Below are positions 17,148-24,848 of a stretch of 64,000 nucleotides of DNA, piece by piece. The notes under the pieces were generated by a model. The model made no database searches and was not told the DNA's origin. It saw nothing but the letters and a program-made list of their open reading frames with translations. Within the stretch, counting starts at the first letter, position 1, and each line of letters begins with the position of its first letter. Source of the DNA: Streptomyces sp. H27-H1 (GTDB lineage Bacteria > Actinomycetota > Actinomycetes > Streptomycetales > Streptomycetaceae); the NCBI RefSeq assembly GCF_026627445.1, contig NZ_JAPNLJ010000033.1, positions 33,517 through 97,516 on the forward strand. Reading direction: 5' to 3'. The position numbers and the translations under genes were made by a program.

Positions 17148-17222
17148 TGTTTCTCCTTGTGAAACACTGTTCCGGAAAGCTAGCATGACCCTTCGTCACG
17201 AAAAAGGGAAACAGCGTTTCCC
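17148..17222. promoter_or_regulatory. Best-conserved IclR operator and second palindrome, divergent gap
   Basis: TGTTTC-N7-GAAACA at 17,148-17,166 is perfectly symmetric in its outer six bases. A second perfect palindrome, GGGAAAC-AGC-GTTTCCC, lies at 17,206-17,222. TAGCAT at 17,181-17,186, 18 bp after TTGTGA, could be the -10/-35 pair for the plus-strand hydrolase, putting the operator over the -35. Two sites may allow cooperative or looped binding. Confidence 0.65.
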
Positions 17223-17283
17223 GTTAGCCCACGGGTGCGGAAGGGAGGTGCGGGCGGCGCCCCCTGCGGCTGCCCGGCCTGTC

Positions 17284-18729
17284 ATGTCTCGTTACGACCT
17301 GCTCATCAAGAACGGCACGCTCATCCAGCCCCACCTCGGCGAGATCACCGCAGACCTGGCCGTGCGCGACGGGAAGGTCGCGGCCCTGGCCGACCGCATC
17401 GACACCTCCGAGGCCGCCGAGGTCATTGACGCCTCGGGCCGGGCGGTCTTCCCCGGCGCGGTCGACGCGCACTTCCATCTCGGCATCTACCGCTCCCTGG
17501 AACAGGACGCGGCGGAGGAGACCCGGTCCTCCCTGGTCGGCGGTGCGACGAGCGTCCTGTCCTACTTCCGCACGGGCGAGCACTACCTCAACCGGACCGG
17601 GGCCTACGGCGACATCTTCCCCGAGGTCCTCGCGGCGGTCGGCGGCCGCAGCCACACGGACTACGGCTTCCACCTCGCCCCGATGGACACCGCCCAGGTG
17701 CGCGAGATACCCGACCTCGTGGCGAAGCACGGGGTCAGCTCCTTCAAGTACTACATGTTCTACAAGGGGTTCAACCTGTCCGCCGACTCCCGGGACGCCA
17801 AAGGCTTCCGGATGGCCGAGGAGGGCGAGGAGTACGACCTCGGTCACCTTTACCAGCTCATGGAGGCGGTCGCCGCCGCCGGCGCCGCCCGCCCCCACGG
17901 CCGCGTCTCGCTCTCCCTGCACTGCGAACAGTCCGAGCTGATGAGGCTGTTCATCGACCGGGTCCGCCGCTCGGGCGACCCCCAGACCCTGCGCGCCTAC
18001 CACGACGGCCGCCCGCCCCTGACCGAGGAGGTCGCGATCGCGGAGGCGGCCACCCTGGCCCGCGCCACCGGCTGCCCGGTCAACCTGCTGCACCTCTCCA
18101 GTGCCGCCGCTCTCGCCGGGGCTCGCGCCGCCCGTGCCGCTTCGCCCGGGCTGGACCTGCGCACCGAGGTGACCCTGCATCACCTGTGCCTGGACCACGA
18201 AAGCCTGGACGCCGCCGGATGCGGCCTCGGCGCCAAGGTCAACCCGCCGATCCGCACCCGAGCCGACAATGACGCGCTGTGGGCGGGCGTGCTCGACGGC
18301 ACCGTGGACTGGGTCGCCTCCGACCACGCCTGCTGCATGGAGGAGTCCAAGGGGGACGCCCTGTGGCCCGCGCTGCCCGGCTTCGGCGGCACCGCCCTCC
18401 TCTATCCGATCCTGCTCTCCGAAGGCCACCACAAGCGCGGCCTGCCGCTGCGCCGCGTCGCGGAACTGCTCTCCGCTAACCCGGCCGCCGCCTACGGCCT
18501 CACCGGCAAAGGGTCGCTGATGGTGGGCGCCGACGCCGACATCGTCGTCGCCGACCTGGACACCGTCCGCACGGTCACGGCCGACCTGCTGCTGTCCGGA
18601 CAGGACCACTGCCCCTTCGAGGGGCAGGAACTGCGCGGCTGGCCCACGGTCACCATCGTCGGCGGCCAGGTCGCCTACAGCGACGGAGCAGTCACCGCAG
18701 CCCCCGCCGGCCGCTACCTCGCCCGCTGA
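17284..18729 (+). CDS. Dihydropyrimidinase/hydantoinase-family cyclic amidohydrolase
   Basis: A 481-residue amidohydrolase. Metal ligands are recognisable: the HxH pair in VDAHFHLG (63, 65), the carbamylated Lys155 in SSFKYYMFYKG, His213 in SLHCEQSEL, His270 in NLLHLSSA and Asp347 in WVASDHA. This matches dihydropyrimidinase, hydantoinase and imidase enzymes that open cyclic amides or imides. I chose ATG 17284 because MSRYDLLIKNGTLI is the standard family start. The ribosome site is poor, and an in-frame GTG with GGAGG-like sequence about 35 bp upstream is an alternative. It is divergent from the CoA-transferase operon and probably makes the half-amide used by the isochorismatase-type amidase. 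Confidence 0.85.
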   Translation: MSRYDLLIKNGTLIQPHLGEITADLAVRDGKVAALADRIDTSEAAEVIDASGRAVFPGAVDAHFHLGIYRSLEQDAAEETRSSLVGGATSVLSYFRTGEHYLNRTGAYGDIFPEVLAAVGGRSHTDYGFHLAPMDTAQVREIPDLVAKHGVSSFKYYMFYKGFNLSADSRDAKGFRMAEEGEEYDLGHLYQLMEAVAAAGAARPHGRVSLSLHCEQSELMRLFIDRVRRSGDPQTLRAYHDGRPPLTEEVAIAEAATLARATGCPVNLLHLSSAAALAGARAARAASPGLDLRTEVTLHHLCLDHESLDAAGCGLGAKVNPPIRTRADNDALWAGVLDGTVDWVASDHACCMEESKGDALWPALPGFGGTALLYPILLSEGHHKRGLPLRRVAELLSANPAAAYGLTGKGSLMVGADADIVVADLDTVRTVTADLLLSGQDHCPFEGQELRGWPTVTIVGGQVAYSDGAVTAAPAGRYLAR

Positions 18730-18784
18730 ACGGATCCCGCTGACAGGCCCCTTGCGTTGACAGAGCGCCTGCACGCCCCCGACG

Positions 18785-18816
18785 ATGACCGGGCGGTCAC
18801 CTGACCGCCCGGTCAT
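18785..18816. promoter_or_regulatory. Double palindromic TetR operator
   Basis: A perfect 32-bp inverted repeat: ATGACCGGGCGGTCA, spacer CC, then its exact reverse complement. Each half is itself a palindrome (TGACCG-GG-CGGTCA at 18,786-18,799 and TGACCG-CC-CGGTCA at 18,802-18,815). It lies 18 bp upstream of the TetR start, so autoregulation by two dimers is likely. Confidence 0.75.
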
Positions 18817-18833
18817 ACGTCGGGGGAGCGCGC

Positions 18834-19520
18834 ATGCCCACCACCACCTGGACCCACCTCCCGCCCGACCGGCGGGAGCGGATCCTGATCGCCGCGATGG
18901 ACGAGTTCGGCACCCACGGCTACTCGACCGGCAGCCTCAACGTCATCGCCCGGCAGGCGGGCGTCGCCAAGGGGTCCCTCTTCCAGTACTTCGCCGGAAA
19001 GCTCGACCTGTTCACCTACGTCGCCGAGCAGACCTCCCTGCGCATCTTCGAGGCCATGCGGCCCTGGCTCGACGGCTACAGCGGCGCCGCGCCCGGTACC
19101 GACGGGCCCCGCGCCGCCCAGGACTTCCCCTCGTACCTCGTCGACGCGATCGACGCCTGGGTCTCCTACTTCGAGACCCATCCCCTGGAACGGGGCGTGA
19201 CCGCCGCCACCAACATGGAGATCGACCCCGTCGTACGCCAGGCCGTACTGGAGCCCGTCCAGCACCTCTACCTCGCCGGACTGCGCCCCCTTGTCGAGGA
19301 GGCGGTCGCCGCCGGCGAACTGCGCGCGGACGCCGATGTCGACGCCCTCCTCTCCCTCCTTCTCCTGCTGCTGCCCCACACCGCCCTCGCCCCCTTCTTC
19401 CCGGCCGTCGCCGGCCCCGTCGCCCTGCCCCGGGGTGACCGGGCCGCCCGCCGTACCGCGATCGAGCGGCTCGTGCACCCCGTCCTCGCCGGGTTCCGTC
19501 CCGCACGCGCACCTGACTGA
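18834..19520 (+). CDS. TetR-family transcriptional regulator
   Basis: A 228-residue protein with GGGGGAG ribosome site. The N-terminal HTH is clear: RRERILIAAMDEFGTHGYSTGS, VIARQAGVAKGSLFQYFAGKLDLF. The C-terminal ligand domain is helical with a Leu-rich segment (DALLSLLLLLLPHTALAP). It follows the cyclic amidohydrolase on the same strand, but with its own palindromic operator immediately upstream, so it probably represses itself. Targets elsewhere in the window carrying the TGACCG-N2-CGGTCA box were not seen, so its regulon may lie outside. Confidence 0.85.
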   Translation: MPTTTWTHLPPDRRERILIAAMDEFGTHGYSTGSLNVIARQAGVAKGSLFQYFAGKLDLFTYVAEQTSLRIFEAMRPWLDGYSGAAPGTDGPRAAQDFPSYLVDAIDAWVSYFETHPLERGVTAATNMEIDPVVRQAVLEPVQHLYLAGLRPLVEEAVAAGELRADADVDALLSLLLLLLPHTALAPFFPAVAGPVALPRGDRAARRTAIERLVHPVLAGFRPARAPD

Positions 19521-19674
19521 TCAGCGCCGATCCGTCCGCCGACCCCGCCACCGCGCCCCGCGTGCCGGGGCTTTCGGCATGCTCCAAGCGGCCTGCGGAG
19601 CCGCAAAAGAATCACCGCCGCTCTGCTTGACGCGGTTCCCCCGCTCGGGCCCAATGGAACCGCAGGAGAAACAG

Positions 19675-19693
19675 AGTTCCAGCAGTGGAAACA
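19675..19693 (+). promoter_or_regulatory. IclR-type operator upstream of secreted hydrolase
   Basis: AGTTCC-N7-GAAACA at 19,675-19,693, about 68 bp before the ATG, matches the operator found at the other catabolic promoters. It suggests the secreted hydrolase belongs to the same regulon although TetR lies between. Confidence 0.5.
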
Positions 19694-19760
19694 TCCCGGC
19701 CCCTTCCGGGCCGGCCCGGCGACGCCGCGACGCCACGCGGCCTTCCCCCTGGGAGTCCCC

Positions 19761-20765
19761 ATGAGCGACACCTCGCACAGACGTATGTCCCTCCCGCGCA
19801 CCCTCTTCGCCGCAGCCCTGGCCGCCGCCGCGACCCTCACCGCCCTCTCGCCCGCCACCGCCGCGGAGCAGGCCCCCACCGACGTCGTGAAGGTCTCCAA
19901 CACCGTCGACGTCCGCTGCGCCTTCCTGGTCTACAAGCGCTCCGGCGACTGGTACTTCCCGTCCACCGCGCCCAAGGGCACCGTCTGGCTCCAGCACGGC
20001 TTCAGCCGTGCCAACGACCACCTGGAGGACATCGCCCGGCGCTACGCCGCCGCCGGCTTCGTCGTCTTCGCCCCCACGCTGCCCTCCGCCGACATGTTCG
20101 GCTGTACGGTCTCCAACATCGGGAACAACACCGCCTTCCTCAACAACGTCGCCGACCTCTTCGGCAAGGCCGCCGACCCGAACGACAAGCTCGGCCGCAG
20201 CTTCGCCGATGCCGCGGCCAAGGCTGGCCGGCCCGGCCTCCAGATGCCCGCCAAGTTCGTCTTCTCCGGTCACTCCGCCGGCGGAGAGGCCGTCAGCTAC
20301 GTCGCCAACCGGCTCCGCACCCAGTACCCGGCGGCGTTCGCCCGCCTCTCGGGCCTCGTACTCCTGGACCCCGTCAACTCTTTTGTCGGGCTCAACATGG
20401 CCAACGCGCTGAACGGCCTGAACACCACGAACCTGCCCATGCACGCCATCTCCTCGCCGCCCTACCTCGCCAACGGCCAGGCCTCCGGCACCCGCGAGCT
20501 GACCACCGATGTGCACCGGGACTTCCTCGGCATCCGGCTCAGCACGGGCTCGCACTGCGACGCCGAGGGCGCCAGCACCGACACGCTCTGCACCCTGCCC
20601 AACGGGGCACCCCAGGACGCCAACGTCGCCGTCCTCCAGGAGTTCGCCACCGTCTGGGCCGCCGACGATGTGAGCGGCACGGTCACCGCCACCCACCGCC
20701 CCGGCGGCAGCCGTTACGAGTCCCTGCGCACGGCCGGCACCATCCAGACCCTCAGTGGATCCTGA
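19761..20765 (+). CDS. Secreted alpha/beta-hydrolase (lipase/esterase-like)
   Basis: A 334-residue exported protein. Its signal peptide (MSLPRTLFAAALAAAATLTALSPATAA) gives a mature form of about 300 residues. The oxyanion-loop segment is TVWLQHGFSR and the nucleophile elbow is FSGHSAGGEAVSYV, with the catalytic Ser; a candidate acid is in LVLLDPVNS and a candidate His in LSTGSHCDAEG. The GHSAGG elbow fits secreted lipases and polyester hydrolases. A GGGAG ribosome site precedes ATG 19761; ATG 19785 is an alternative. An IclR-type operator upstream links it to the catabolic cluster, suggesting it may release the substrate outside the cell (inference). A strong terminator follows. Confidence 0.83.
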   Translation: MSDTSHRRMSLPRTLFAAALAAAATLTALSPATAAEQAPTDVVKVSNTVDVRCAFLVYKRSGDWYFPSTAPKGTVWLQHGFSRANDHLEDIARRYAAAGFVVFAPTLPSADMFGCTVSNIGNNTAFLNNVADLFGKAADPNDKLGRSFADAAAKAGRPGLQMPAKFVFSGHSAGGEAVSYVANRLRTQYPAAFARLSGLVLLDPVNSFVGLNMANALNGLNTTNLPMHAISSPPYLANGQASGTRELTTDVHRDFLGIRLSTGSHCDAEGASTDTLCTLPNGAPQDANVAVLQEFATVWAADDVSGTVTATHRPGGSRYESLRTAGTIQTLSGS

Positions 20766-20778
20766 AACCGTTCCGCGC

Positions 20779-20810
20779 GTGCCCGCCCCCGCGCCGACGG
20801 GGGCGGGCAC
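20779..20810. terminator. Strong GC-rich terminator hairpin
   Basis: A perfect 13-bp stem (GTGCCCGCCCCCG with its complement) and a 6-base loop, 14 bp after the stop of the secreted hydrolase. It probably also limits read-through from the opposite-strand tetR gene. Confidence 0.8.
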
Positions 20811-20955
20811 GACCGCGCTTGCGGTCCCACCGGGTTAGTCCGTGCAGGTGGAGGCGGCTGACCGGCAATGAGAGGACGAAGCCCGCGCCCAGCGGCCCAG
20901 CGCCTCTTGGCCCCCTACGGGAGGGCCTCGCCATGCGTTCGACGGGGGGAGAGAG

Positions 20956-21558
20956 TCATGCCAACTCCGGAGGCCTGACGCCCCATCGCGGGGCACTGAA
21001 AAGGCAGTGGGGGGTGTCCAGGACCGCGTCGACAGTGCGGTGGGCGCGCTCTCGCGCCGCCGGGCGGTCCAGCAGCAGCGCGTCGAGCAGCAGGGGCGAG
21101 ACGATCGCGGAGACGGCGTCCTCCCGTGCCGCGCCGGTCAGGCCCGCGGGGGCCAGCGCGGTGCGGAAGGGTGCCAGCAGGTCTTCCACGTACCGGCGCC
21201 GCAGATCCGCCATCGCGGAGTCCCATGCGGCCGCCGCGACGATGGCGTGCAGGAAGTCGCCGACCGGCTTGTCGCGCAGGCGGTCGCAGAGCGCGTCCAC
21301 CTCGGCGTGCAGATCGGTCCGGGCCTCACCCGTTTGGGAGGGTGCGGGGCGCGGGGCGACCTCGATCAGCGCTGCCAGTACCGCGTGAGGTGTGGGCCAG
21401 TGGCGGTAGATCGTCGACCGCGACACCCCGGTGGCGGTGTGCAGGCGCTGCGCGGAGAGCGCGGCTGCGCCCTCGGTGAGTAGCAGGTCCAGCGCAGCGG
21501 TCAGGACGACGGCCTCGGTGTCCGAGGCGGGTCCTGCGGGGCGGCCAGGTCGAGTCAC
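20956..21558 (-). CDS. TetR-family regulator, divergent from cupin gene
   Basis: A 200-residue protein starting at GTG 21558. The HTH is VLTAALDLLLTEGAAALSAQRLHTATGVSRSTIYRHWPT, with the typical TetR recognition helix. The ligand domain includes FLHAIVAAAAWDSAMADLRRRYVEDLLAPFR, as in the TetR_C_16/AcrR-type group. It lies head to head with the bicupin gene across 78 bp that contain two similar 16-bp repeats. It is likely a repressor of the cupin gene and itself. Confidence 0.85.
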   Translation of the reverse strand: MTRPGRPAGPASDTEAVVLTAALDLLLTEGAAALSAQRLHTATGVSRSTIYRHWPTPHAVLAALIEVAPRPAPSQTGEARTDLHAEVDALCDRLRDKPVGDFLHAIVAAAAWDSAMADLRRRYVEDLLAPFRTALAPAGLTGAAREDAVSAIVSPLLLDALLLDRPAARERAHRTVDAVLDTPHCLFSAPRWGVRPPELA

Positions 21559-21569
21559 CTGATTAACGG

Positions 21570-21614
21570 TACATCTTGTATCGGATTTTTGTCGGCGCTA
21601 CATTCCATATCGGA
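21570..21614. promoter_or_regulatory. Paired repeats in the tetR/cupin divergent gap
   Basis: TACATCTTGTATCGGA (21,570-21,585) and TACATTCCATATCGGA (21,599-21,614) are 12/16 identical direct repeats 29 bp apart. The second includes the inverted pair TTCC-N5-GGAA. They are candidate binding sites for the divergent TetR protein. Confidence 0.45.
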
Positions 21615-21636
21615 ACCCGACCCGGAGGGAGCCGCC

Positions 21637-22530
21637 ATGCGGCCGCACGTGGAGCTTGTGGACGAGCGCGATCTGATCTGGCACATGGGGGAGTTCGAGC
21701 ACGCGCAGGGCAGCACCCGGCAGCGCAACCTCAGCTACGACGAGGAGGACGGCTCGGCGTCGCTGAAGGTCCGCTTCGACACCGACTGGTCGCGGCCGGG
21801 CGGCGTGCACCACGCGGCCACCGAGTGGTACGTCCTGTCCGGCCGGGTGACCGTCGGGGACGCCGTCCTCGGCCCCGAGGGCTTCTGGATGGCGCCGGCC
21901 GGAGTCCGCACCCCCGCCGTCACGGCCGCGGCCGGTACGGAGATCCTGCTGTTCCGCGAGTACGGTGACTGGCGCTTCGACCTCGCGGATGCCGACCGGG
22001 AGGGCCTGCGCGCCGACCGGAAGCTGGTAGTCCTGCAGACCTCGGAGATGTCCTGGACCGACGTGCGCGACGGCAGCCCGATGCGCTTCGACCTCGGCGG
22101 CACCCCGGTCCCCGGCCTGTACATCAAGATGCTGCACCGGGACGAGAAGACCGGCTTCTACAGCAGGCTGATCAAGGCCAAGCCGGGCTGGCGCGAGGAG
22201 CCGCTCGCCCACCACCCGTGCACGGAGGAGGCGTACTGCCTCGAAGGCGCCTTCGACTACAACTACGGCAAGATGTGGCCTGGCACCTACTTCTGGCGCC
22301 CCGCCCTCATCCGGCACGGCGACTTCACCGCCGACGCGGAACAGGGCTGCACCTGGATCGTGCGCTCCGACAGTGATCTCGTGGACTGGTACACCTCAGA
22401 GGCCCGCGTCGTCATGCAGGGCCAGGCCACCAACTGGGGACCCGACCACCCGCACAGCGTCCCTCCGCGCTTCGTGGAACCGGTCCGCTCCCGAAGCGTC
22501 GGTCCGTGGGAGGACCCGTCCTACCAGTGA
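21637..22530 (+). CDS. Bicupin protein (DUF4437-like)
   Basis: A 297-residue protein with a perfect GGAGGGA ribosome site. Two cupin halves are visible. The first (about 50-120) has VHHAATEWYVLSGRVTVGD and FWMAPAGVRTPAV. The second (about 180-260) has EEPLAHHPCTEEAYCLEGAFDYNYG and YFWRPALIRHG. The His/Glu pattern of a metal-binding cupin is retained in each. It resembles ChrR-like or DUF4437 cupins of unknown substrate. Control by the divergent TetR is likely. Not obviously part of the IclR regulon; no matching operator precedes it. Confidence 0.75.
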   Translation: MRPHVELVDERDLIWHMGEFEHAQGSTRQRNLSYDEEDGSASLKVRFDTDWSRPGGVHHAATEWYVLSGRVTVGDAVLGPEGFWMAPAGVRTPAVTAAAGTEILLFREYGDWRFDLADADREGLRADRKLVVLQTSEMSWTDVRDGSPMRFDLGGTPVPGLYIKMLHRDEKTGFYSRLIKAKPGWREEPLAHHPCTEEAYCLEGAFDYNYGKMWPGTYFWRPALIRHGDFTADAEQGCTWIVRSDSDLVDWYTSEARVVMQGQATNWGPDHPHSVPPRFVEPVRSRSVGPWEDPSYQ

Positions 22531-23047
22531 CTCCCGCCCGGCGGAGACCGCGCTCTCGGGCGGACCTGGCCAGCTCGATCGTGGGCGTGGTGGCCGACAG
22601 CCACGCCGCGGCCTGCGAGCGCACCCCGCCGCAGCGCCCCCCCGCGCCGGCTGCGTCCTGCGCGCGGGGGGACTGTAAAACTTCGGATCTGTCGCACTTG
22701 CGGTGGTGACGGAGGGTGACGCTGTTCACCCGCGAGCCCGCCGCTCGGCGGGCGCGATCCTCACGATCGCGGGCGCCGTCCTCTAACACGATGCCCGCCG
22801 AGCGGCCTGAGCTGTACGCGGCCGCGCACTGGTGCTCGCGGCGGCTGCTGCCTGGTGCCTCCCGCCAGGGCTGATCACAACCTGACACCGATCTGATCTT
22901 GGGGAGGCGTGCGGGGCAGACAGTCTTCCCTCCGCTGGATACGGTGTAAAGAACGCGTCAAGAAGAGGCGCGCGGTGTGCCGGGAAGTCTGGTCGGCGTC
23001 CTGGGGGCAGTTGTGCCCTCTTGTCGACACACCGGAGGCCCACTGCC
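22531..23047. other. Intergenic region without a recognisable gene
   Basis: These 517 bp between the bicupin and nhaA contain short open frames but nothing with a convincing start, ribosome site and protein-like composition. A small inverted repeat GGGTGA-N5-TCACCC lies near 22,713, and a GGAGG ribosome site for nhaA lies about 11 bp before 23,048. It marks the change from the catabolic cluster to a mosaic region. Confidence 0.5.
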
Positions 23048-24373
23048 ATGGCCGGCACCCGCTCCCCCTTCCTCGGCTTGCTGCCCCTGCCCGAGCGGCA
23101 GGCAATCACCCGAGCCCTGCGCACCGAGACCGTTGGCGGCCTGGTCCTCCTCGGCGCGGCACTCCTCGCTCTAATCTGGGCCAACAGCCCCTGGAGCGCG
23201 GCGTACACGTCCGTGCGCGACTTCCACTTCGGGATACAGGCCCTGGGCCTGGATCTGTCGGTGGGGCACTGGACCGCCGACGGGCTGCTGGCCGTGTTCT
23301 TCCTCGTCGCCGGGATCGAGCTGAAACGCGAGCTCGTCGTAGGCGAACTGCGCACCCCGGCCACCGCGGCGCTGCCCGTCATCGCCGCGCTCTGCGGGAT
23401 GGCCGTACCCGCCGCCCTCTACCTGGCCACCGTCGCAGCCGGCGGAGGCAGCAATGCGGGCTGGGCGGTGCCGATGGCCACCGACATCGCCTTCGCCCTC
23501 GCCGTGCTGGCGGTACTGTCCACCCACCTGCCGGCCGCGCTGCGCGCCTTCCTCCTCACCCTCGCCGTCGTCGACGACCTCGGCGCGATCCTGATCATCG
23601 CGGTGTTCTTCACCTCCGACCTGAACTTGTGGGCGCTCGCCAGCGCCTTCGCGGGCCTCGTGATCTTCTACCTCCTCCAGCGGCTGCGGGTACGCGGCTG
23701 GTGTTGGTACGTGCCCCTCGGGCTGGCGATCTGGGCGCTGATGTACAACAGCGGCGTCCACGCCACCGTCGCCGGCGTCGCCATGGGTCTGATCCTGCGC
23801 ACCACCGCCGACAAGGGTGAGAAGGTCTCGCCGGCCTCCCGGGCCTCGCACCTGATTCACCCGCTGTCCGCAGGCATCGCGGTACCTCTGTTCGCGCTGT
23901 TCGCCGCCGGGGTGAGCATCTCCGGCCCGGCCCTGAGCGCGGTGTTCACCAGCCCCGAACCCCTCGGCGTCGTGATCGGCCTGATCGCCGGCAAGACACT
24001 GGGCATCTTCGTTGGGACCTACCTGGCCGCCCGCTTCACCCGCGCCCAGCTCAACCCCGATCTGGCCTGGGCCGACGTACTCGGCCTGTCGGAGCTGGCC
24101 GGGATCGGCTTCACCGTCGCCCTGCTCATCGGCGAACTCGCCTTCCCCGGCACCCAGGCCGGCGAGCACGTCAAGGCCGCCGTCCTGGTCGCCTCGCTGA
24201 TCGCCGCAGTCTTCGCCGCTGTCCTGCTGCGACGGCGGAACACCCTCTACCGGCGCCTGTACGAGGCGGAGAACCTCGACGCCGACGCCGACGGCATCCC
24301 CGACATCTACCAGCGCGACATCACGGCGAAGACCCAGAGTACCGCTGTCCGGCCGGACGGGCAGCCCACCTGA
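23048..24373 (+). CDS. nhaA: NhaA-type Na+/H+ antiporter
   Basis: A 441-residue protein with about twelve membrane segments. Family hallmarks are WANSPWSAAY in TM1, ADGLLAVFFLVAGIELKRELVVGEL, PMATDIAFALAVLAVL, and FLLTLAVVDDLGAILIIAVFF, which contains the paired ion-binding Asp residues corresponding to D163/D164 of E. coli NhaA. The C-terminal tail is hydrophilic. It exchanges Na+ or Li+ for protons across the plasma membrane. The next frame starts inside its stop codon (TGATG). Likely intact; an unrelated core gene adjacent to the mobile region. Confidence 0.93.
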   Translation: MAGTRSPFLGLLPLPERQAITRALRTETVGGLVLLGAALLALIWANSPWSAAYTSVRDFHFGIQALGLDLSVGHWTADGLLAVFFLVAGIELKRELVVGELRTPATAALPVIAALCGMAVPAALYLATVAAGGGSNAGWAVPMATDIAFALAVLAVLSTHLPAALRAFLLTLAVVDDLGAILIIAVFFTSDLNLWALASAFAGLVIFYLLQRLRVRGWCWYVPLGLAIWALMYNSGVHATVAGVAMGLILRTTADKGEKVSPASRASHLIHPLSAGIAVPLFALFAAGVSISGPALSAVFTSPEPLGVVIGLIAGKTLGIFVGTYLAARFTRAQLNPDLAWADVLGLSELAGIGFTVALLIGELAFPGTQAGEHVKAAVLVASLIAAVFAAVLLRRRNTLYRRLYEAENLDADADGIPDIYQRDITAKTQSTAVRPDGQPT

Positions 24374-24668
24374 TGGCCGGCGGCGATGCCTCACCGCTGA
24401 CACCCGTGATCGTCATCGCTGCCCTGGTCATACGCACGGGCATCACCGAGCTCCGGTGCCCGGGCAGTGCCCGGCGCCAGTGGGCGTTCGCCTCGAACCC
24501 CCGGGCCATGGCGGCCGGTACGACGGTCGCCGCGGCCACGCTCTTGATCGGCGGTTACCCGCTACGGCTGGGCGGTGGCCGCATGGGCCCTGCTCACCGG
24601 AGCGCTCACCGCCTTCCTCACCGGCCGCGGCACCCCGGACGCCTCAACCCATCCGAACAAGGAGCAGC
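24373..24668 (+). pseudogene. Possible frameshifted small membrane protein
   Basis: ATG 24373 overlaps the nhaA stop. The first about 60 codons encode hydrophobic stretches (PVIVIAALVIRTGITEL, AMAAGTTVAAATLLIGG), after which the frame turns into arginine/proline-rich text. The hydrophobic run continues in another frame (YGWAVAAWALLTGALTAFLTG) from about 24,555. One indel there would restore a three-helix membrane protein. It could instead be noise; no family is recognised. Confidence 0.3.
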
Positions 24669-24670
24669 CC

Positions 24671-24835
24671 GTGTCGGAGCGACAGGTCGGAAGGGTGATG
24701 GCCGCCATCGGCGCACCTCTCACCCTGGCCGGTGTGGCGATGTACTTCCTGCCCGGACCCGGCTTCCCCGTACTCATCATCGGTCTGGCCCTGCTCGTCA
24801 CCGGCCTCGTCATGACCGCAGCCGGCCGCCGGTAG
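24671..24835 (+). CDS. Small PGPGW-type membrane protein
   Basis: A 54-residue protein from GTG 24671 with AAGGAG eight bases upstream. Two helices surround the diagnostic PGPGF turn (AAIGAPLTLAGVAMYFLPGPGFPVLIIGLALLVTGLVMTAAGRR in outline), matching the putative transmembrane PGPGW family of unknown function. It is too short for standard gene calling. It lies between nhaA and the recombinase remnant. Confidence 0.65.
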   Translation: MSERQVGRVMAAIGAPLTLAGVAMYFLPGPGFPVLIIGLALLVTGLVMTAAGRR

Positions 24836-24848
24836 CACCACCGGCCCC

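Noticed and set aside
22700..22800. Possible riboswitch or ncRNA upstream of nhaA
   Set aside because: Only a short hairpin is visible, far from the start codon, with no recognisable conserved core.
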